Below the pieces are notes generated by a model. It saw only the letters and a program-made list of their open reading frames with translations, was not told where the DNA came from and ran no database searches. A DNA stretch of 44,864 nucleotides from Bacteroidota bacterium (GTDB taxonomy: Bacteria; Bacteroidota; Bacteroidia; Chitinophagales; UBA2359). The position numbers were made by a program, and so were the translations under genes. How positions within the stretch are numbered: the first letter of the stretch is position 1; every line of letters begins with the position of its first letter. The stretch lies in NCBI GenBank assembly GCA_020631155.1, contig JAHDHV010000008.1:1-44864 (forward strand). Reading direction: 5' to 3'. Shown here piece by piece: positions 26,779 through 34,190 of this stretch.

Positions 26779-27606
26779 ATGAGATTTTTACAAAAAAGAA
26801 GTTTAATTTTAAAAAATTCAGAGATAAATATTTTAAGTCAGACAATTACAAAAATGTTATACGGCATTTTTGCAAAACTCCAACAATCACCAAGTATATA
26901 TTTAAAGTGTATGAATCTGGGCTATTTAGGAGATACTGATTTAATTTTAAAAGAAGCAGATAAAGCGGAAAAATTACAATTTCAATTGTATCACCATATC
27001 ACTAAAACAGTTGATTTTATAGATAAAAAAGTACTAGAAGTTGGCTGTGGTACAGGTGGAGGTGTATACTTTATGCACACTTACCTACAGCCTCAAAAAA
27101 TTGTAGGGCTTGATTTAATTAAAGGGAATTTATCGCTTGCTAAAAGTCGTTATCCATCCGAAAAAATCCGTTTTGTACAGGGTGATGCTTGTGATTTTCA
27201 TTTTCCGAATGAGCAGTTTGATATAGTGGTTAATTTAGAATCTTCACATTGTTATCCTAATATGCTTGGCTTTTTAACTTGTGTTTCTAAAGTACTAAAA
27301 GAGGATGGTCTCTTTGCCTTCGCAGATATCCGAAGAGCGGAATGTGTTGCTGAACTAGAAAAACAGTTTCTGGATACTGGGTTTGTGATTATTCATCAAG
27401 AAAACATTACGCAAAATGTAGCAGACGCTTTAGTAAAGGATAATGAGCGCAAAAAACAGTTGCTTAATCAAAATTGGCTGGGAAAACGATTTTATCAAAA
27501 TTTTGCTGTTATGAAAGGTTCAGATATGTATGAAGCTTTTCAAGATGGCAGTTGTCAGTATATGCATTATTTTTTGCAAAAAACTCCTACAACACACCCA
27601 AATTAA
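26779..27606 (+). CDS. SAM-dependent methyltransferase
   Basis: A 275-residue class I methyltransferase. Motif I VLEVGCGTGGGVYF binds SAM, then an acidic strand end GLDLIKGN, QGDACDFHFPNEQFDIVVN (motifs II-III) and a hydrophobic strand FAFADIRR. It resembles phthiotriol or lipid O-methyltransferases, so the acceptor may be a hydroxyl on a lipid, polyketide or sugar. It is the first gene of the cluster and sits 9 bp before the KASIII gene, so they are probably co-transcribed from the promoter at 26719. Confidence 0.8.
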   Translation: MRFLQKRSLILKNSEINILSQTITKMLYGIFAKLQQSPSIYLKCMNLGYLGDTDLILKEADKAEKLQFQLYHHITKTVDFIDKKVLEVGCGTGGGVYFMHTYLQPQKIVGLDLIKGNLSLAKSRYPSEKIRFVQGDACDFHFPNEQFDIVVNLESSHCYPNMLGFLTCVSKVLKEDGLFAFADIRRAECVAELEKQFLDTGFVIIHQENITQNVADALVKDNERKKQLLNQNWLGKRFYQNFAVMKGSDMYEAFQDGSCQYMHYFLQKTPTTHPN

Positions 27607-27615
27607 GTACACATT

Positions 27616-28638
27616 ATGTCTATACAGGCCTATATTAAAGCCATTAGCTATTATTTGCCTCCTGATATTTTGGATAATCAAACCTTAGCAGAACAATTCA
27701 CTGACTGGACTGCTCAAAGTATTGAAAAAAAAACAGGCATTGCCGAGCGTAGGGTAGTAAAAAAAGGGGTACTAGCTTCTGATTTGGCGGTAAAAAGTGC
27801 TCATAAATTATTCGAGGAACACCATATCAACCGAAAAACAGTAGATTTTTTGCTCTTTTGTGCACAAGAATATGACTACTTTACCCCCACAACGGCTTGT
27901 GTTTTACAACAAAAACTAGAGCTTAATCAACATATAGGAGCATTGGATTATAATTTGGGGTGTTCTGGTTTTATCTATGGTCTGAGTTTGGCCAAAGGAT
28001 TGATTGTCAGTGGCATAGCAAGCAATGTTTTACTACTAACTAGTTCAACACTCACTCGTATGTTACACCCTGATGATAAAGCAACTCGCACTATTTTTGG
28101 CGATGGTGCGGCCGCTACTTTAATTAGTGCTGTTGCCTCCTCTTCTCCAATAAATAATCAGCCGCATATAGGTGATTTTATTTTGGGGACAAAAGGCACA
28201 GATGATATTATTTTAAAAAATCGCTGGGCAAGGCATCCTATGGGCAAACTAGAACCTTATGCAGATAAAAGTGGTAGTTTTAGGAGTGATGAGCATTTGT
28301 TTATGCGTGGAACGAACATCTTTGTATTTATTTTAAAAGTAGTTCCTAAAATGATACTAAGGGTTCTGGAAAAGGCTCAATTGACATTGGCGGATATTGA
28401 TTTGTTCGTTTTTCACCAAGCCAATGGCTATATATTAGAAGCTTTACGAAAAAAAATGGGAGTTCCTAAAGAAAAGTTTGTTATTCACCTAAAAAACTGT
28501 GGAAATACGGTATCTGCCAGTATTCCTATTGCTTTAGCAGAGGCTCAAAAAGCAGGAAGAGCTTATAAAGGAGCTAGAGTTTTATTAGCTGGTTTTGGCG
28601 TAGGTTTATCATGGGGGGCTACAGTGGTTGTTTTGTAA
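27616..28638 (+). CDS. 3-oxoacyl-ACP synthase III (first of two)
   Basis: A 340-residue thiolase-fold enzyme. The KASIII triad is complete: Cys116 in DYNLGCSGFIYG, His267 in FVFHQANGYI and Asn297 in NCGNTVSASIP. KASIII condenses an acyl-CoA starter with malonyl-ACP and starts chains; family members in special clusters use short starters. The clustered second KASIII, ACP and SDR suggest chain building outside housekeeping fatty-acid synthesis. The stop codon is followed immediately by a 32-bp perfect palindrome. Confidence 0.9.
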   Translation: MSIQAYIKAISYYLPPDILDNQTLAEQFTDWTAQSIEKKTGIAERRVVKKGVLASDLAVKSAHKLFEEHHINRKTVDFLLFCAQEYDYFTPTTACVLQQKLELNQHIGALDYNLGCSGFIYGLSLAKGLIVSGIASNVLLLTSSTLTRMLHPDDKATRTIFGDGAAATLISAVASSSPINNQPHIGDFILGTKGTDDIILKNRWARHPMGKLEPYADKSGSFRSDEHLFMRGTNIFVFILKVVPKMILRVLEKAQLTLADIDLFVFHQANGYILEALRKKMGVPKEKFVIHLKNCGNTVSASIPIALAEAQKAGRAYKGARVLLAGFGVGLSWGATVVVL

Positions 28639-28670
28639 CTGTTGAGAAAATTCATGAATTTTCTCAACAG
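28639..28670. repeat. Perfect 32-bp palindrome after the first KASIII stop codon
   Basis: Two 16-bp perfect arms starting CTGTTGAGAAAATTCA with no unpaired loop. It begins on the base after the stop codon. There is no clean U-run, so it could be a stabilising 3' hairpin, an attenuator or a protein-binding site. A new promoter for the ACP gene follows. Confidence 0.85.
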
Positions 28671-28706
28671 GGTTTTGGGATAAATAATCAATTATAAATG
28701 GCGCAT

Positions 28707-28739
28707 TTTGTGGACTTTAGCTTTTTAATGGTAACTTTG
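28707..28739 (+). promoter_or_regulatory. Bacteroidota-type promoter for the ACP gene
   Basis: TTTG at 28707-28710, a 21-bp spacer and TAACTTTG at 28732-28739, 40 bp before ATG 28779. It supports that start and suggests that ACP and the following genes are also expressed separately from the upstream genes. Confidence 0.6.
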
Positions 28740-28778
28740 TTATCAAACAAAATAACCGCTTACAAAAAAATAGGTAAA

Positions 28779-29018
28779 ATGCAACTAACTGAATTGGTAC
28801 AAAAGATTGCCGAAGAATTTGAGGATACACCTAAAGAGCAAATTACAGCAATAACTAAGCTTAAAGACTTGGAAGAGTGGAGTTCTATGCACGCACTTAT
28901 TATCATTGCTTTAATAGATAATCACTATGATATTATTTTAACAGGGGAAGAAATGATTGATGCTCAAACGCCTACTGATATTTACAATATCATTCTACAA
29001 AAACAGGCTAATAAGTAG
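28779..29018 (+). CDS. Acyl carrier protein
   Basis: A 79-residue ACP. The phosphopantetheine Ser lies in LEEWSSMHALIIIALID; the usual DSL is here SSM, which keeps the Ser but replaces Asp. It is acidic overall and would carry the growing acyl chain for the adjacent KASIII enzymes. The frame runs back to 28698, but a promoter box lies inside that stretch. The last codons and stop (AAG TAG) come from the end of the repeat B copy that follows. Confidence 0.8.
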   Translation: MQLTELVQKIAEEFEDTPKEQITAITKLKDLEEWSSMHALIIIALIDNHYDIILTGEEMIDAQTPTDIYNIILQKQANK

Positions 29019-29104
29019 TTGGACAAAATTAAACAACGTTTGAACTTGCCGTAAACTGTTAATAATAAGTTAATTATCTCATGTCTCAAATCTTATGTCT
29101 AAGT
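29013..29104 (+). repeat. Repeat B copy between ACP and second KASIII
   Basis: Starts AAGTAGTTGGACAAAATTAA, continues through CCGTAAACTGTTAATAATAA and ends in heptamers TCTCATG, TCTCAAA, TCTTATG, TCTAAGT (29077-29104). The outer bases AAGTAGTT and AAGTACTT (reverse) form imperfect ends. It is the minimal copy in the window and lies 16 bp before the next gene. Confidence 0.7.
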
Positions 29105-29120
29105 ACTTAATTAAAATAAA

Positions 29121-30182
29121 ATGGCTATTTTTTCAGTCCGAAATGTGCAAATAGCAGGTGTTAGTGCTTGTGTACCCAAAAATAAAGTATCTAATTTAGA
29201 CTATGATTGGATTACCCTTAAAGAGCGCAAATTATTGATTAAAACTACAGGAATCGCACATCGTCGTATTGTTCCTAAAGGCGTTTGTACTTCCGATCTT
29301 TGCTTGTTGGCAGCCGGAAAATTGCTTCAAGAACTCCACTGGCAACCACAAGATATTGATTTAATCATCTTTGTATCACAAACACCTGATTATATCTTAC
29401 CTGCAACAGCTATTATTTTGCAAAATCGCCTAGGGCTTTCTAAAAATACGTTAGCATTTGACATTAACTTAGGCTGTTCTGGTTATGTATATGGCTTATC
29501 TGTTGTAGCTAATTTGTTACAAGGTGGGCAGATGAAAAAGGCATTACTATTGGTAGGTGATACTTCTAGTGTTGGTACTTCGCCAAGAGATAAAAGTACT
29601 ACCCCTTTATTTGGAGATGCAGGTAGTTGTACTGCTTTGGAGTATTGTGATTTGCCGAATACGACTACTTTCTACAACTTACAAAGTGATGGAACAGGAC
29701 AAAATGCCATTATAATAGAAGACGGTGCCTACCGCAACCCAATTGATGAGCATTACACATTTGCTTATCAAGAGCATCAACCAGGTATTATTAGAAATGG
29801 ACAAAATTTAGCACTAGAAGGAATGGATATTTTCAACTTTACATTAAGAGAGGTTGCACCAAATATTCGCCAACTGTTGGCACATTTCCAAAAAAACTTG
29901 TCTACCATTGATTATTTTTTATTCCATCAAGCCAATTTATTGATGAATGAAAGTGTACGAAAAAAGTTGAAAATACCTAAAGAAAAAGTACCTTATAGTT
30001 TGAAAGATTTTGGCAATACAAGCTCTGCATCCATTCCCCTCACTATGGTAACTCAATTGCAAACACAGCTTACTCAACAAAAATTAAGTTTACTATTAAC
30101 AGGTTTTGGGGTTGGTCTTTCTTGGGGGTCTTGCTTATTGCAAACTGATCAAATAGCCTGCCCCGATTTGGTGGAGGTATGA
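29121..30182 (+). CDS. 3-oxoacyl-ACP synthase III (second of two)
   Basis: A 353-residue KASIII. The triad is complete: Cys119 in DINLGCSGYVYG, His269 in FLFHQAN, Asn299 in DFGNTSSASIP. It is related to but clearly distinct from the first KASIII, suggesting different starters or a heteromeric pair. Having two active-site-complete copies around an ACP is unusual for fatty-acid synthesis and suits a short polyketide or branched starter. The stop codon overlaps the first unit of a GAATTAC-type heptamer array. Confidence 0.9.
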   Translation: MAIFSVRNVQIAGVSACVPKNKVSNLDYDWITLKERKLLIKTTGIAHRRIVPKGVCTSDLCLLAAGKLLQELHWQPQDIDLIIFVSQTPDYILPATAIILQNRLGLSKNTLAFDINLGCSGYVYGLSVVANLLQGGQMKKALLLVGDTSSVGTSPRDKSTTPLFGDAGSCTALEYCDLPNTTTFYNLQSDGTGQNAIIIEDGAYRNPIDEHYTFAYQEHQPGIIRNGQNLALEGMDIFNFTLREVAPNIRQLLAHFQKNLSTIDYFLFHQANLLMNESVRKKLKIPKEKVPYSLKDFGNTSSASIPLTMVTQLQTQLTQQKLSLLLTGFGVGLSWGSCLLQTDQIACPDLVEV

Positions 30183-30208
30183 ATTACGAATTACTCGTTC
30201 CGAACTAC
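30181..30208. repeat. GAATTAC heptamer array over the KASIII stop codon
   Basis: Four units (GAATTAC, GAATTAC, TCGTTCC, GAACTAC). The first unit contains the last two bases of the stop codon. Same 7-bp family as 11333-11367 and 15006. Confidence 0.6.
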
Positions 30209-30276
30209 GAAAATATATTCCTTTTTTTAAAAAAACAAAAATCTAAGCTCTAATTGCTAACTTCCAAAAATCCAAA

Positions 30277-31029
30277 ATGTACAATCCATTTAGTTTACAA
30301 GGTAAAACTGTTCTGGTAACAGGTGCTTCTTCTGGTATAGGGCAACAAATTGCGATTAGCGTAACAAAAATGGGTGCAAAAGTTGTGATTACGGCGCGCA
30401 ATAAAGAGCGATTATTGGCTACTTACGAGCAATTAGTAGCCGAAGGACACCAATGGGTATTGGCTGATTTAGCTAAGGAGGAGGAGATAAAAAACTTAGT
30501 AAATGCTGTTCCTAAACTAGATGGTGTTGTGCATAGTGCTGGTATTATACAGCCTTTTCCTATTAAGTTTTTAAAGAAAAAAAACTTTGAGCCTATTCAA
30601 TCTATCAACTACAATGCTATTCTATTATTAACAGCAGCTTTATTAAGCAATAAAAAAATCAATCGTCAAGCTTCTTTTGTATTTTTGTCCTCTATTGCTA
30701 GTCAATATCCCTACAAAGGTGCTGCTACTTATGCAAGTACTAAGGCAGCTATAGAAGCATTTGCCAAAGTATTGGCAGTAGAACACAGTAGTAAAGGTAT
30801 TCGCTCTAATTGCTTGTCTCCGGGCATGGTTAAAACAGCCATGTATGAGCAAACAGAACAAGCCGTTGGTGCAAAGAAAATGAGCGCGTATATTGAGCAA
30901 TACCCACTAGGGGTTGGCACTCCTGAAGATATTGCTAATGCCACTATTTTTCTACTTTCTGATGCTTCCAAATGGATTAATGGCATTACTATTCGCCTAG
31001 ATGGTGGTTTATTGGCAGGTATGCATTAA
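30277..31029 (+). CDS. SDR oxidoreductase (FabG-like)
   Basis: A 250-residue short-chain dehydrogenase. The NAD(P) motif TGASSGIG (15-22), HSAGI (86-90) and the catalytic Ser138/139-Tyr152-Lys156 set are present, as is the C-terminal LSDASKWINGITIRLDGG. In this setting it would reduce the beta-keto group made by the KASIII enzymes to a beta-hydroxyl. It could instead act on a sugar. It is 94 bp after the second KASIII and 37 bp before the glycosyltransferase, so it probably shares a transcript with them. Confidence 0.9.
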   Translation: MYNPFSLQGKTVLVTGASSGIGQQIAISVTKMGAKVVITARNKERLLATYEQLVAEGHQWVLADLAKEEEIKNLVNAVPKLDGVVHSAGIIQPFPIKFLKKKNFEPIQSINYNAILLLTAALLSNKKINRQASFVFLSSIASQYPYKGAATYASTKAAIEAFAKVLAVEHSSKGIRSNCLSPGMVKTAMYEQTEQAVGAKKMSAYIEQYPLGVGTPEDIANATIFLLSDASKWINGITIRLDGGLLAGMH

Positions 31030-31066
31030 TTTTTCTGTTTATCTTTATTTTACCAAACCTCATTTT

Positions 31067-31993
31067 ATGTCTACCTCTGTTGATGTGTCTATTGTTATTC
31101 CTGTTTATCGCAGTTCCGCTACATTATTGCCTTTATATCAACGTCTTGAGACTACCTTCACCTCCCTTTCTACATCCTTTGAAGTTATTTTTGTGGATGA
31201 TTATAGCCCAGATAATAGCTGGGCAGCTTTGCTAGACTTAAAAAAAAAATACCCCAATACCATTCGCATTATACGATTGTCTAGAAATTATGGGCAACAC
31301 AACGCTACTTTTTGCGGTTTTAGGCATTGTAAAGGAAATTTGATCATTACTATTGATGATGATTTGCAAATTCCGCCAGAAGAAATTCCTAAATTGTTAC
31401 AAACTTATCAACAAACAAAAGCAGATGTGGTCTATGGGTTTTTTCCCGAAAAAAAACATACTTTTTTAAAAAGACTAGGCAGCAAAATATTGGCAAAATT
31501 GGCGCAGTGGTTGGCAAACGGACAAGGGCAAGGCTCTTCTTTTAGACTATTAACTGCCGAGTTGTTACAATCCTTAACCAAACATTATAGCAGTTTTATA
31601 TACATTGATGAATTATTATTGTGGTATACACAAAATATTGCTTTTGTTGAGGTTAAACACCTAGCCAGACAACAAGGCAGCTCAGGCTATTCTTATCTAA
31701 AACTGTTTCATCTGTTTGGCTCTTTAACCTTACTACACTCTTCCATTCCACTACGTATTCTTACTTATTTGGGCTTATTAGCCTCCTCGCTTAGTTTTGT
31801 TATTGGCATTTATTATGTGTTAATTTGGATATTTTTTGATGTCCCTGTTCAGGGTTTTACAGCCATTATTGTGAGTCTTTTTTTTATTAGCAGCCTTGTA
31901 CTATTTGCATTAGGGGTGATTGGTGAATTTTTAAGGCGAATTTACACAACTCTTAATAACCAACCACAGTACACCATTCAACAGAGTTTATAA
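31067..31993 (+). CDS. ArnC/GtrB-like glycosyltransferase family 2
   Basis: A 308-residue GT2. The N-terminal catalytic domain has VDVSIVIPVYRS, VDDYSPDNSW and TIDDDLQIPPEE (metal-binding DDD), followed by GQGSSFRLL. Two C-terminal transmembrane helices (about 230-255 and 265-290) anchor it. This is the polyprenyl-phosphate glycosyltransferase layout: a sugar from a nucleotide donor onto undecaprenyl phosphate on the cytoplasmic face. The frame extends to 31001, but ATG 31067 gives the family's normal start. It links the acyl-building genes to glycan assembly. Confidence 0.85.
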   Translation: MSTSVDVSIVIPVYRSSATLLPLYQRLETTFTSLSTSFEVIFVDDYSPDNSWAALLDLKKKYPNTIRIIRLSRNYGQHNATFCGFRHCKGNLIITIDDDLQIPPEEIPKLLQTYQQTKADVVYGFFPEKKHTFLKRLGSKILAKLAQWLANGQGQGSSFRLLTAELLQSLTKHYSSFIYIDELLLWYTQNIAFVEVKHLARQQGSSGYSYLKLFHLFGSLTLLHSSIPLRILTYLGLLASSLSFVIGIYYVLIWIFFDVPVQGFTAIIVSLFFISSLVLFALGVIGEFLRRIYTTLNNQPQYTIQQSL

Positions 31994-31995
31994 CT

Positions 31996-32096
31996 TCTTA
32001 GATATAAGACAGGAGACTTGAGATAGGAGACAATTAACTCATTATTAGCAGTTTATGGCAAGCTCAAATGTCGTTTAATTTTACCTAACTACTTAC
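31996..32096 (-). repeat. Repeat B copy after the glycosyltransferase gene
   Basis: Inverted copy of the element at 511-654 and 29013-29104. Heptamers AGATATA, AGACAGG, AGACTTG, AGATAGG, AGACAAT occupy 32000-32034, starting 7 bp after the glycosyltransferase stop codon. Then the conserved CTCATTATTAGCAGTTTATG segment and GTTTAATTTTACCTAACTAC end. Confidence 0.7.
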
Positions 32097-32319
32097 TTTA
32101 ATTGTATAATTGCTTTTTGGCTATTTAGACTTTTAGATATTTTGGAGTTTGGAAGGTTACAAAGTTACAAGGTTTTAAAGTTTTTATTTTTTTTAATGAA
32201 TTTTAAATCTAATGCTTTTTGTCTTGTTAGTCAAAAATATACAAAATTCAAAGAGGTTATTATTTTTTTTATCAATAAAATAAAAGGCGAAAAGTCAATT
32301 TAGCTCCAAACTCTAAGAT

Positions 32320-32515
32320 ATTTAGCTACTAGAAATTAGCGATTAGAGATCAGAAATTGGAAATTAATTTTTGAGCTTTCTTGTAGCTATCAATTTTTGA
32401 TTGTTAATTCTTTATAAGAGCTTTAACGGCTAAAGCCTTCGTTACAGAAATTATTAAATAAGAAAAACTCCATCAAAAAAACACCTAATTACGAATCACT
32501 AATCTACGAATCAAC
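32320..32515. mobile_element. Internal MITE fragment without terminal repeats
   Basis: Nearly identical to the interior of MITE copy 4 (GCGATTAGAGATCAGAAATT, TTTTTGAGCTTTCTTGTAGC, ACGGCTAAAGCC), but neither GGTATGTTTCA nor its complement is present. It is a decayed or deleted copy. Confidence 0.75.
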
Positions 32516-32607
32516 GTTCAAAATAATGATCGTTTAATCCAATCAGCACTTTTGAATTGAAAAAAAGCTCAATACATTATTGTCAACTTAATTTTATACA
32601 TCCATTT

Positions 32608-33282
32608 ATGAGAATCGAAAAATATGGTATTACCTTACACCGTCTGACAGCTTCCGATTTAGAATTGGTACGTCATTGGCGAAATCATCCCAAAATTCGT
32701 CAATTTATGATTTATCAAGAGCATATTACAAAAGAGATGCAGCAACAATGGTTTAAGAAAATTAATAATAAATTTAATTTCTTTTTTGTTATTGAAATAA
32801 AAGGAAAAAAAATTGGTTTGATTGATGCTAAAAACATCAATTATGAAAAAAAATGTGGAGAGTCGGGCATGTTTTTATGGGATGAACAGTTTCAAGGCAC
32901 CCATTTTACGCCCTGTATTTCTATGTGTATTTCCGACTTTGGCTTGCTTTTATTGCAAATAGAAACGGTCTACATTAAAGTAAATAGAAACAATCCTAAA
33001 GCCATTCAATATTATAAAGATTATGGACATGTATTGTATGAAGACGATTTAAGTAAGACTTATCAGCTATATACACTAAGTCAAAAAGATTATACAAAAA
33101 CATCGGATAAACTTAAACATACCCTTCAAAAAATGTTCCCTGCTCCTCCTCAAATTGTTCTTGAAGCCCATGATGCTGGTACAGATTATGCTCAATTGGT
33201 AAGCTCACAATATAAAGCACAACTTCCTGATATTCAGTCATTATTCACACTAATTGATGAATCTAAGGACAATAACACCTAA
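32608..33282 (+). CDS. GNAT N-acyltransferase, PseH-like
   Basis: A 224-residue protein. The N-terminal 160 residues are a GNAT domain (ITLHRLTASDLELVRHWRNH, FFFVIEIKGKKIGLIDAKNI, VNRNNPKAIQYYKDYGH) of the kind that acetylates or acylates 4-amino groups of nucleotide-linked deoxysugars, as in PseH and FdtC. About 60 C-terminal residues have no recognised domain. In this cluster it could transfer the short acyl chain from ACP or CoA to an amino sugar. The frame runs back to TTG 32557, but ATG 32608 is the natural start. Its 3' end overlaps the MaoC gene by 20 bp tail-to-tail. Confidence 0.8.
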   Translation: MRIEKYGITLHRLTASDLELVRHWRNHPKIRQFMIYQEHITKEMQQQWFKKINNKFNFFFVIEIKGKKIGLIDAKNINYEKKCGESGMFLWDEQFQGTHFTPCISMCISDFGLLLLQIETVYIKVNRNNPKAIQYYKDYGHVLYEDDLSKTYQLYTLSQKDYTKTSDKLKHTLQKMFPAPPQIVLEAHDAGTDYAQLVSSQYKAQLPDIQSLFTLIDESKDNNT

Positions 33283-33760
33283 GTTCAAATATGCCTTCAC
33301 AAGCGACTTGTAATGGTTCTTTGAGTTCAATGATAACTTTTAGAGTATAGTTGGCTATTTTTCCCTTTTTTTCAAATTCTAACAAAGTCACACGCCCTCG
33401 AACCCAACTATCCACAGGCACTACATTCCGAAATCGTATCTGCTCCATCCCATAAGTAATACCTAAAGTAGCACCTTTAATTTGATAGGTTTCATAGCAA
33501 AATTTAGTTACTAAAGACAAAATCAAAAAGCCATGTGCAATGGTTGTTTGGTAAAGCGATTCTTTGGCTGCTTTTGTGGGGTCTGTATGAATCCATTGCT
33601 CGTCTTCGGTGGCTTTGGCAAAACTATTGATCCGCTCTTGGGTAATGTGTATCCACTCACTAATCCCTAGTTCTTTTCCCACATAATCTTGCATCTCTGA
33701 TAATGTTTCAAAAAAAGTGCTATAGGCTTGTGTTATTTCTTCTTTGTTTTTTTTATTCAT
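33263..33760 (-). CDS. MaoC-like hydratase/dehydratase
   Basis: A 165-residue hot-dog protein. The hydratase motif is complete: Asp53 and His58 in TEDEQWIHTDP, and IAHGFLILSL following. MaoC-family enzymes add water to or remove it from enoyl or hydroxyacyl thioesters. It could process an intermediate of the acyl cluster or act in beta-oxidation. It is convergent with the GNAT gene and overlaps it by 20 bp. Upstream lies a long-hairpin element. Confidence 0.85.
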   Translation of the reverse strand: MNKKNKEEITQAYSTFFETLSEMQDYVGKELGISEWIHITQERINSFAKATEDEQWIHTDPTKAAKESLYQTTIAHGFLILSLVTKFCYETYQIKGATLGITYGMEQIRFRNVVPVDSWVRGRVTLLEFEKKGKIANYTLKVIIELKEPLQVACEGIFELRCYCP

Positions 33761-33812
33761 TTTTTATAAGAGCTTGTCTTGATTTTGTGTAGAAACTGTT
33801 AAAAAGGCTGCC

Positions 33813-33970
33813 TATACTAAACACAGGTTAATTTCAAAATATTATAACGAACTCTTTTTGCCCTTAGCCTCGTTTCAAAGCCTCGCTTTAGTTTATAGCT
33901 ATGTTTTGCGCCTTGATAAAAACAAAAATAACAACGTTCTAATAGCTAAAACTCACCTGTGTTTAGTATA
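33813..33970. repeat. Long-hairpin element 1 (158 bp)
   Basis: Perfect 16-bp terminal inverted repeat TATACTAAACACAGGT (33813-33828 and 33955-33970). The interior includes the complement of CAAGGCGCAAAAC (33903-33915), also present in hairpin element 2. No coding capacity and no clear target duplication. It lies between the divergent MaoC and TPR genes. Confidence 0.8.
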
Positions 33971-34050
33971 ATGGAGATGCTACTACAGAAGTATATTTTT
34001 AATCGTATAATGTAAAAAACGCTAAAATAAACTATATTGCAGCAATTAAG

Positions 34051-34150
34051 GGTTAAGCACTAATTAATTGAGCACAATTTTGTTCTAAAGTATTAACTTT
34101 CATTGTTTTAATCAAACAAGGAGTCCCGTTTAATTATTGTGTAGTACTTA
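34051..34150 (-). repeat. 100-bp dispersed repeat D, copy 1
   Basis: Reverse complement of 42447-42545 with few mismatches; shared runs include TTTGATTAAAACAATGAAAG and CTTTAGAACAAAATTGTG. It lies directly upstream of the TPR gene start (34191), so it may carry leader or promoter sequence there. Confidence 0.8.
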
Positions 34151-34190
34151 TTAAACAAATCTACCATCATTTTAGTAATATGTTTTTTGT

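Noticed and set aside
28698-28778. Extended ACP start
   Set aside because: A TTTG-N21-TAACTTTG promoter lies inside this stretch and the ACP fold begins at 28779.
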